From the NCBI GenBank assembly GCA_023807065.1, contig JAJJLU010004347.1, positions 1-14,537 on the forward strand: a stretch of DNA of 14,537 bases, in the 5' to 3' direction. The notes under the pieces were generated by a model. That model worked only from the letters and a program-made list of their open reading frames with translations. It made no database searches and was not told the DNA's origin. The position numbers and the translations under genes are program-made. The stretch is from Isotricha intestinalis. Its lineage: Eukaryota; Ciliophora; Litostomatea; Vestibuliferida; Isotrichidae. This document shows positions 8,297 through 14,537 of the stretch, piece after piece (within the stretch, counting starts at the first letter, position 1; each line of letters opens with the position of its first letter).

Positions 8297-9858
8297 TTAA
8301 ATAAATTTGGATTTTTCTTTATCAATATCAACTTTTTCAAATAATTTCTTATCATCTTCACTAACTTCATCATTATTTAAAAACAAATTAAACTTTAATT
8401 TCTTTTTATATTCTTCAAATTCTTCTAATTTAACATCATTATTAATTTTATTCCACATTTCAATTTCTTTAGTAGCTAATTCAGGTTCTAAAGTTTTGAA
8501 AAACTCTAATAATTTTTCTAAAGTATATTTACCAATTCTTTCACGATCTCTAATCCTAACATCAACACAATTTCCATTAACTTCCTTTTATCCAATAAAT
8601 AAAATATAATTAAATTGTGCTAATTGAGAATTTCTAACTTTTTTTTGAAGTGTTGCTGGTGATTTATCAAATTCAACTTGATATCCTTTTAATTTTAATT
8701 CTACATAAATTTTATCTGCAAAATCATTTACTTTGTCATTTATTGTATATATTGATATTTGCCTTGGAGAAAGCCAAAATGGCCATCTACCTGCATAATG
8801 TTCTATTAATATTTCCATACAACGCTCTACACTTCCTAATATTGCTCTGTGAACAAACATGGTCTTTTAAATCCTGGCTTTACATCTTGTTCTTCCCATG
8901 TATATTCTTCTTCATCCCATTCATCTTTTGGATATACTTCTTTTGGAAGATTTGATTTTTTTCGTCAAATCCTTTTTTTAGATTCATCTTTTGGTTCTTC
9001 TTTTTTAGGTTCTTCTGTTTTTGGTTCTTCTTTTTTAGGTTTTCTGGTTTTGGTTCCTTTGTTTTGGTTCTTCTGTTTTTGGTTCTTCTTTTTTTGTTTC
9101 TTCTGTTTTTGGTTCTTCTTCTTTTGGTTCTTCCTCTTCTTTTTTTCCTTTTTTCTTATCTTTTTTTTCATTTTACCTGCTTCTTTTTTAGCATTTTTAT
9201 CATCTTCATCTTTTTTAACTTGTTCTTCAGTTCTATACATTAAATTGAATCTAATAGGTAATTGAAAATCTAATTGTATAGTACCACATTGATGACTTCT
9301 ACCAAGAGCATCAAATAATTTAATATCAATTTTAGGACCATAAAAAGCACCATCACCAGGATTAATTTTCCAAGGTTTACCAAATTTATTAAGAGCTTCA
9401 GTTAAAGCAGCTTCAGCCATATCCCATAATTCACTACTACCTAACATTTTCTCAGGTCTAGTACTAAAATATAATTCATATTCAAATCCAAAAACTTTAT
9501 AACAATAATCCATAAAATCTAAAAAGTTCATAACTTCATCCATAATTTGCTCATATCTACATAAAATATGAGCATCATCTTGTTAGAATCTTCTTACTCT
9601 TGTTAAACCTGATAAAGCACCTGAAATTTCATTTCTATGCAAAACACCAAAATCAGCCATTCTAATTGATAATTCTTTATATGATCTTACAACATTATCA
9701 AACATTAAACAATGACCAGGACAATTCATTGGTTTTAATCCAAAACCTTGATTTTCAACTTTCATAAGGAATAAATTTTCTTTAAAATTTTTATAATGTC
9801 CTGAAGATTTCCATAATTTTAAATTATAAATATTAGGTGAGATTACTTCATTATATCC
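8297..9858 (-). pseudogene. Threonyl-tRNA synthetase, 5'-truncated and interrupted
   Basis: The enzyme charges tRNA-Thr. From 9858 the minus strand reads [16 protein letters not shown] (motif 1 region), [34 protein letters not shown] (motif 2), [48 protein letters not shown], then VHRAILGSVERCMEIL, GRWPFWLSPRQ (motif 3), SQLAQFNYILFIG and a C-terminus ending at TAA 8299-8297. The zinc ligands of the family (Cys of MNCPGH, His of LHRNE, His of VHRAILG) remain. The TGS and editing domains that should precede motif 1 are absent; a kinase fragment lies there instead. Stops are TAA 9585-9583 in RRF-stop-QDDAH, where a conserved Gln is expected, TGA 8967-8965, and TAA 8590-8588. A one-base loss near 8860 splits KPGFKRP from MFVHRAILG, and further shifts lie in the repeat insertion. 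The sequence is eukaryotic-type. It cannot make an intact synthetase under the standard code. Confidence 0.9.
8988..9150 (-). repeat. Lys/Glu/Pro minisatellite inserted in the ThrRS catalytic domain
   Basis: The plus strand repeats GGTTCTTCT followed by a T-rich spacer, with periods near 15 and 30 bases. On the minus strand this encodes [14 protein letters not shown] units. It lies between [11 protein letters not shown] and DVKPGFKRP, a place where usual threonyl-tRNA synthetases have only a short loop. The repeat frame changes within the array, for example around the AACAAAGGAACC stretch, as expected for slippage. Confidence 0.72.
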
Positions 9859-9875
9859 TATAATACAGTGGAAAT

Positions 9876-9998
9876 TTAAAGTAAAATAATTCTGATAAAT
9901 TTAAATTTTTGGTCTACATTTTTCTTTGATCCTAAAAATACTTCTCCAAATGCACCTTTTCCAATACTTTTTATTAAAGTTAAATCTTCTATTATCAT
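9876..9998 (-). pseudogene. 5' fragment of a serine/threonine protein kinase
   Basis: ATG 9998 opens MIIEDLTLIKSIGKGAFGEV, followed by [15 protein letters not shown], and stops at TAA 9878-9876 after 40 codons. The glycine-rich nucleotide loop GKGAFGEV is that of a eukaryotic protein kinase, at the expected distance from the start. No beta-3 lysine, HRD or DFG follows; about 18 bases after the stop the sequence becomes threonyl-tRNA synthetase in another frame. It is therefore a promoter-proximal kinase fragment joined to an unrelated gene piece. The kinase subfamily cannot be told from so little. Confidence 0.68.
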
Positions 9999-10280
9999 TT
10001 ATATTGAATAATTTTAATAAATAGATTTATATTATTTTTTTAAAGTTTTTATTTAATTTTTTACTCTGATTAATTTTTGGGAAAAATAATTATATTTATT
10101 TTTAAAATGTTTTTAATTAACTAAATTCTTTTTAAAATTTCTTTTTTCATAAACTTTGATAAAAATTTTGCATCTGAATCGTTTGAGGCAAAAATTGACA
10201 TTTTTTTTATCTTTTAAAAGAAATTGTTGTGATTTGTTCCATCAATTTTAGAAGAATAATATATTCATTAATAATAAAAA
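9999..10280. other. Divergent intergenic region with one 26-codon frame
   Basis: This A/T-rich stretch separates the minus-strand kinase fragment from the plus-strand membrane-protein gene, so it probably contains promoters in both directions. The only coding-like item is a minus-strand micro-frame, ATG 10201 to TAG 10121, reading MSIFASNDSDAKFLSKFMKK and six further residues. Its composition is less biased than the surroundings, and it may be another 5' gene fragment. I see no RNA gene here. Confidence 0.35.
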
Positions 10281-10304
10281 ATGAAAATTTTGAAAAAAAA
10301 ATAA
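10281..10304 (+). promoter_or_regulatory. Seven-codon upstream frame abutting the membrane-protein start
   Basis: ATG 10281 reads MKILKKK and stops at TAA 10302-10304, one base before the main ATG at 10306. If the transcript starts upstream of 10281, scanning ribosomes would meet this frame first, which could lower or tune translation of the main gene. Chance occurrence is possible in such A-rich leader sequence. Confidence 0.3.
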
Positions 10305-10305
10305 A

Positions 10306-13300
10306 ATGGAAAATAATAATATAAAAGAAGAAAATAAAATAAAGAGAACACATAGAATTAACCCATATTTATCTCAAAAATCATATTCATTAAATAAACC
10401 AGGTAAAATTCTTTTAGCAAAAAGACATAGTTCTGCAAATCGTCCTTTACATAAAATAAATCATTTTACATCAAAAGTAAAATTTTGTAATTGTTGTAAT
10501 CTTCCACAAGAAACAAAAGGAATAATAGAAAGATTTTCATATTGGGATTCAATAGAAAAATTTGCAGAATGTGGAATAGGAACTTATTTATATTTCTATT
10601 ATTTTCAATATGCAATATTAATATTAACAATAGCATTATTTATGAGTTCAATACCAACTTTAATATTAAACGAACATTACACAAGAGGATTAAATAATAT
10701 TTGTAATAATTATTATGATAAATATGATAATGTAGATTTATATCCTAAATGTAAAAAATATGTTTCTCATGAAAAAGGAAGTGGATATTATAATAATGAA
10801 ACTGATTGGGTTTTAAGATATAGTTCTGATAATATTAAAAATTATAGATTAGTTTTTAAAGAATTCACTAATAATAAAGATGTTGATAATGTTTTAGTTA
10901 ATTATTCTTTACTTCATTTTTTCACTTTAATTACTTTATTTGTTGTTAATATTGTTTATATTATTTTAATTAAAACCAAAGGTGATCAAGTTAATTTAAT
11001 GAATACTACTCCTAAAGATTATACTCTTCTTTGTTCTAATTTATATAATGCTATTGATTCTTTTAATAAATATAAAAATTTATCTCTTTTTGATGATGAA
11101 GAAATTAAAGATAAAAGTGAAATAGAAAAATTTATTTTTTTTCTTCAGAAAGTAATATTACCTAAAAATAATGAAGATTTAAATATTGAAGAAATAAATA
11201 TATGTTATAAATTAAATAAATTTATGACAATTCAAGGAAAAATTAATAATATAAATGAGAATATTTTTCTAATTAATCATCATCCAAGTCAAATAAAAAA
11301 AAATGAAAAAGAAAATAAAAAAAAATTAGAAGAAATGAATTATTATAAAGGATATTTATGTTGTAAGAGAAAAATTCCATATATAAAATTAGAAGAAAAA
11401 AGAAAAAAATATGAAGATCAATTAGAATTATTATTTAAAGAAAAAATGATGACATCAAAAGAAAATTTTGCAGGATGTATATTTATAACATTTCCAACAA
11501 TAAAAGAAAAAGAGAATTATTATAATAAATTTCCACATTCATTTTTTGAAAAAAGTATAGTATTTATAAAAGAATTAAAATATAGAATTTGTTGGTGTTG
11601 TTTATATAAAGAAACATTAGAAAATTTTCATAGAAGAAAAAAATTAAAAGTATCTTTTGCTCCAGATCCAGAAGACTTAATATGGGAAAATATGGAATTT
11701 ACTTTAATTTCAAAAATAAAAAGAATATCAATAATATATATAATTTCATTATTATTAATTGGAGTAAGTTTTGGAATAATACTTTATTTAAATTATTTAC
11801 AACAATCATCAGAACTTCATGATTGGGAAATAAATACTTTTATGAAATTTGGTATTTCTTTAGTTATAACTGGAGTTATAAATGGTTTAAATTTTTTATT
11901 TTTTTTACTATTAGATTATTTAACAACTTTAGAAAGACAAAGAACAAAAACAGATTATTATTTATCTTATTCTGTTAAATTAACAATATTTACTTTTATT
12001 AATACTGGAGTAATTCCTTTATTTTCTAATTATATGCAAAATGGATGGGGTGAAAATGATAATTTATTAAATAATACTTTAATGATATTTTTAATTAATT
12101 CAACAGTAACTCCTTTAATGTGGACTTTTAATATTGGATATATTATTAAAAAAATAAGAATTTATTTTATTGAAAAAAATTATCCTGTTAAATCTTTAAA
12201 TATTTCTCAGAAAGAATTAAATAAAATATATGAATTACCTAATATGGATATTTCTGCTAAATATTCTTATATTGCAAAAACTATTTTAATGACTTTTTTA
12301 TATATTCCTATTTTTCCTTTAGGAGTTCCTATATCTTTACTCGGTTTTATATTAGGTTATTTACTTGAAAGATATAATTTTACTCATATATATAAAAGAC
12401 CTGAAATGTTAAATGAATCAATTTGTTTTTTTTATATTTCAAATTTTAATATTTTTCTATTTTGTTTCTCTATTGGAATTTGGATGTTTATGAGTGAAAA
12501 TTTTAGAACTCCAATTTGGTCTTTAATTGATATAATTTTATTTGGGGTTTTATGTATTATTCCTTATAGAATTATTTTAAAATATAATTTTTTAGGAATC
12601 ACTGAAGCTGAAATTAATCAAAAAAAATATAAAGATGTTTATTTTGAATTTTTTAATGATTATGAAAGACAAAATCCAATGACTAAAAAAACAGGTTTGA
12701 AAAAATATTTAACTAAATTAAAAGATGAAAGAAAAATAACTAAAGAAATATATGAAATAGGAATAGAAAATATAGAGAATTTAAATCTTTTGCAAATGTA
12801 TTATAAAGATTCAAAAAACAATTTTTCAAAAAATAAAACAGCTTATTACCCAAATATAAATAAATCAAATAAAGAAAAAATTGAAACAAATGAAAAAATA
12901 GAAAAATATTTAGAAAAATATCAAAAATTACGTAGTGAAGCAATAACAAAATACGATGTTCAAATTTTACAAGCTTTTGGAAGAGAATTAACAAATAAGG
13001 ATAATAATTCAAAAGAAAAAAGTAAAAATGAATTTGAGGTTAATGATGATAGTAATGAACATAATCAAGTGTATAATTTCAATAATCCTTTCTTAAGAAA
13101 CTTAAATTTAGGAGATTATATTTATGATAATTATAGGATTGAAAATGATTTAAAAGAATTTGAAGAAAATTCATTAGAAATTGAAATGAAAAATCAAGAT
13201 AATAATACCATTAATAATGATAATGATTATAATAATAATAATCTTGAAATTATTGACAGTGTTACAAATAATAGTTTTAGTAATGATAATTATAATAAGG

Positions 13301-13389
13301 AAGATGATGAACCAATACCAAATTTTATTTGCCTTTCTCTTACCCCAATTTTATTTGAAAAGGAAAAAAATAAAGTTGAAAACAAATAA
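10306..13389 (+). CDS. OSCA/TMEM63 (CSC1)-like multi-pass membrane protein, possible mechanosensitive ion channel
   Basis: An uninterrupted 1027-codon frame. Predicted membrane spans are near residues 101-121, 202-222, 473-495, 513-537, 556-574, 591-615, 655-687, 706-728 and 737-755. The order fits the OSCA/TMEM63/CSC1 plan: two early spans, a large cytosolic domain (about 223-470), then a helix cluster. Family-like stretches are ENFAGCIFITF (386-396), FAPDPEDLIWENMEF (451-465) just before span 3, LERQRTKTDYYLSYSVK (542-558), and YIPIFPLGVPISLLGF followed by GYLLERYN (666-691). These families are osmo- or stretch-gated cation channels in plasma or vacuolar membranes. Anoctamin/TMEM16 relatives share the fold and are the main alternative. 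Cys-rich patches CNCC (61-64), LCC (351-353) and CWCC (429-432) are odd. The C-terminus is Asn/Asp/Glu-rich and disordered. Codons 386-425 are duplicated at the window end. No intron is evident. Confidence 0.85.
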   Translation: MENNNIKEENKIKRTHRINPYLSQKSYSLNKPGKILLAKRHSSANRPLHKINHFTSKVKFCNCCNLPQETKGIIERFSYWDSIEKFAECGIGTYLYFYYFQYAILILTIALFMSSIPTLILNEHYTRGLNNICNNYYDKYDNVDLYPKCKKYVSHEKGSGYYNNETDWVLRYSSDNIKNYRLVFKEFTNNKDVDNVLVNYSLLHFFTLITLFVVNIVYIILIKTKGDQVNLMNTTPKDYTLLCSNLYNAIDSFNKYKNLSLFDDEEIKDKSEIEKFIFFLQKVILPKNNEDLNIEEINICYKLNKFMTIQGKINNINENIFLINHHPSQIKKNEKENKKKLEEMNYYKGYLCCKRKIPYIKLEEKRKKYEDQLELLFKEKMMTSKENFAGCIFITFPTIKEKENYYNKFPHSFFEKSIVFIKELKYRICWCCLYKETLENFHRRKKLKVSFAPDPEDLIWENMEFTLISKIKRISIIYIISLLLIGVSFGIILYLNYLQQSSELHDWEINTFMKFGISLVITGVINGLNFLFFLLLDYLTTLERQRTKTDYYLSYSVKLTIFTFINTGVIPLFSNYMQNGWGENDNLLNNTLMIFLINSTVTPLMWTFNIGYIIKKIRIYFIEKNYPVKSLNISQKELNKIYELPNMDISAKYSYIAKTILMTFLYIPIFPLGVPISLLGFILGYLLERYNFTHIYKRPEMLNESICFFYISNFNIFLFCFSIGIWMFMSENFRTPIWSLIDIILFGVLCIIPYRIILKYNFLGITEAEINQKKYKDVYFEFFNDYERQNPMTKKTGLKKYLTKLKDERKITKEIYEIGIENIENLNLLQMYYKDSKNNFSKNKTAYYPNINKSNKEKIETNEKIEKYLEKYQKLRSEAITKYDVQILQAFGRELTNKDNNSKEKSKNEFEVNDDSNEHNQVYNFNNPFLRNLNLGDYIYDNYRIENDLKEFEENSLEIEMKNQDNNTINNDNDYNNNNLEIIDSVTNNSFSNDNYNKEDDEPIPNFICLSLTPILFEKEKNKVENK

Positions 13390-13848
13390 TTATTTAATTT
13401 GTTTAGTATAGTTAAAATAATATAAAATGTAAATAATTTGTGAGTGTTTTATGAAACAGTAAATAATGTTATAAAATAAAATATTTATTACTTAATTCCT
13501 TTTTGTAAGTAAATTAAAAATATGATTATTAGTCTAATTTTAAAATATTTATCAATTGTATTTTTTTATTTAATTTTATTAAAATATCTATAATTAGAAA
13601 TTAATCTTTTCCAACTTATTCTTGAAAAATTTATTTTTTAATCAAGAAAATTAGTAAATTTTCTTTAATTCATATTCTCTAAATAAACATTGAGTTAAAT
13701 TATCATTATTTTATAATAATATTTCAATATTTAGAATTATTTCAATGGGATATTTTTTGATAATGTAATATTAGAATTAAAGTTAAAATAATTATAACAA
13801 AAATTTATTGAATATGACTTTATATTTAAAAATTATATTGAAAATTAT
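13390..13848. other. A/T-rich intergenic region, perhaps holding a very decayed relic
   Basis: No convincing gene is seen. On the minus strand around 13745-13630 short pieces such as IILNIEILL and NNDNLTQCLFREYELKKIY look coding-like but are separated by several TAA codons and no start can be defined. They may be a remnant like the one at 6533-8113, or chance. Confidence 0.3.
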
Positions 13849-14130
13849 TTATAAATCATCATCTAAATTTTGTTTATTTTCCTTTTGAGAATTTAATATT
13901 GGTTTTTTTAAAGGAAATGTAATATTAAATCCATTAAAATCATCAATACATTTATTCTTTATTTTATCTAATTCTGTTTCAACCCATTCTTCTAAAGAGT
14001 CAAATTCCATATCTAAAATTTCTCTTACTGTCATTTCATTTATTTCTTGATTTTTCTTCTTAGGTTCTTCATCACTACTATTATCGCTTTCACTTTCTTT
14101 ATTCATAATATTATAAAAATGATTTGACAT
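13849..14130 (-). CDS. Small acidic protein of unknown function
   Basis: ATG 14130 (MSNHFYNIMNKESESDNSSDEE) to TAA 13851-13849 gives 93 residues. The first third is Ser/Asp/Glu-rich and probably disordered, followed by a lysine patch (PKKKNQE) and a helical, acidic middle with MTVREILDMEFDSLEEWVET. The end is polar (NSQKENKQNLDDDL). Amino-acid usage is balanced and uses Trp, Gly, Pro and Thr, unlike chance frames in this A/T-rich DNA, so I consider it a real gene. There is no signal peptide, membrane span or recognisable domain. Its neighbours are non-coding on both sides. Confidence 0.52.
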   Translation of the reverse strand: MSNHFYNIMNKESESDNSSDEEPKKKNQEINEMTVREILDMEFDSLEEWVETELDKIKNKCIDDFNGFNITFPLKKPILNSQKENKQNLDDDL

Positions 14131-14417
14131 AAAACAAAATTGATTATTTTATTATTGATTTATATAAATTTATAAATTAAAAATTATGAATCAAAAATCA
14201 ATAATTGAATTCATCAAAAATAAAAAAATTAATTTTTAAAAATAAATGAAAAAATATTTTAAATAACTTTTCTATTTTTTAAATTTCATCTATATTTCTA
14301 ATTTATTTTTTATTTCTTTTATTTATAAATTAAATTTTAATATAATTATATTAAAATATTATTATTTTTTATTTTTTTGATTGTTCTTTATTTATACTTT
14401 TAATTTTTTTCTTCTAT
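14131..14417. other. A/T-rich intergenic region upstream of the duplicated fragment
   Basis: It consists of long A and T runs. A 17-codon plus-strand frame, ATG 14186 to TAA 14237-14239 (MNQKSIIEFIKNKKINF), is the only item noted and may be chance. The sequence directly before 14418 shows no similarity to what precedes the matching segment in the membrane-protein gene. Confidence 0.3.
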
Positions 14418-14537
14418 GAAAATTTTGCAGGATGTATATTTATAACATTTCCAACAATAAAAGAAAAAGAGAATTATTATAATAAATTTCCTCATTCATT
14501 TTTTGAAAAAAGTATAGTATTTATAAAAGAATTAAAA
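14418..14537 (+). pseudogene. Partial copy of the OSCA/TMEM63-like gene, runs off the window
   Basis: This segment matches 11461-11580 base for base except one change (CCA to CCT, proline in both). It encodes ENFAGCIFITFPTIKEKENY and the next 20 residues, that is residues 386-425 of the membrane protein, in an open frame. Homology begins abruptly at 14418 with T-rich unrelated sequence before it, so the copy lacks the 5' part of the gene. It may be a gene fragment, the start of a rearranged paralog continuing outside, or an exon after an acceptor-like TTTTGCAG. Confidence 0.7.

Noticed and set aside
8849..9265. Plus-strand open frame rich in Phe and Ser
   Set aside because: It is the complement of the synthetase relic and its Lys/Glu repeat; the homology is entirely on the minus strand.
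12740..13012. Minus-strand 90-codon frame inside the channel-like gene
   Set aside because: It is a Leu/Phe/Tyr-rich shadow of the Lys/Asn-rich C-terminal part of the intact gene.
13387..13443. Eighteen-codon C-terminal extension of the channel-like protein by reading TAA as Gln up to TGA 13441
   Set aside because: Nothing in the sequence supports readthrough, and the other intact genes end at TAA.
1..14537. tRNA or rRNA genes, CRISPR arrays, or transposase genes
   Set aside because: None was seen by eye on either strand; a covariance-model scan was not possible here.

Overview
This window looks like nuclear DNA from a single-celled eukaryote with an extremely A+T-rich genome, well over 80% A+T by eye. 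The case for a eukaryote rests on gene content: Hsp110-type chaperones, an OSCA/TMEM63-type channel-like membrane protein, casein-kinase-1 and other protein-kinase fragments, and a eukaryotic-type threonyl-tRNA synthetase fragment. Genes sit on both strands with no operon logic, and there are long Asn/Lys/Glu-rich tails. The intact genes end in TAA and use only CAA/CAG for glutamine, so the standard code fits them. A protist, perhaps a ciliate or another alveolate, is plausible, but the lineage cannot be fixed from this sequence.

Layout. (1) 1-3117: two tandem Hsp110-like genes on the + strand. The first is cut by the window edge and lacks the substrate-binding beta domain. The second has only the ATPase domain, has lost key nucleotide-site residues, and runs into a decayed casein kinase 1 remnant (about 3040-3300). 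(2) 3393-6323: a head-to-head pair of paralogous genes around a 63-base spacer. Each has a conserved N-terminal domain I do not recognise followed by a Schlafen-type AlbA_2 domain, and each is broken once by a one-base frame change at a different place. (3) 6324-6532: a short convergent spacer with a perfect GC-rich 18-base palindrome between exact 8-base direct repeats. (4) 6533-8113: a heavily frameshifted relic of a helical-repeat (ARM-like?) protein on the minus strand. (5) 8297-9998, minus strand: a broken threonyl-tRNA synthetase with no N-terminal half, carrying a Lys/Glu/Pro repeat insertion inside the catalytic domain, preceded by the first ~40 codons of an unrelated protein kinase. 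(6) 10306-13389: an intact 1027-residue OSCA/TMEM63-like membrane protein. (7) 13390-14417: mostly non-coding, with one small acidic protein gene. (8) 14418-14537: a near-perfect 120-base copy of an internal piece of the membrane-protein gene, running off the window.

The genes do not form one pathway. The common theme is paralog duplication followed by decay. Intact long frames (1.7 kb and 3.1 kb) stand beside gene fragments, chimeric junctions and partial duplications, so the breaks are unlikely to be only sequencing noise. The most system-like element is the divergent pair of AlbA_2 genes.
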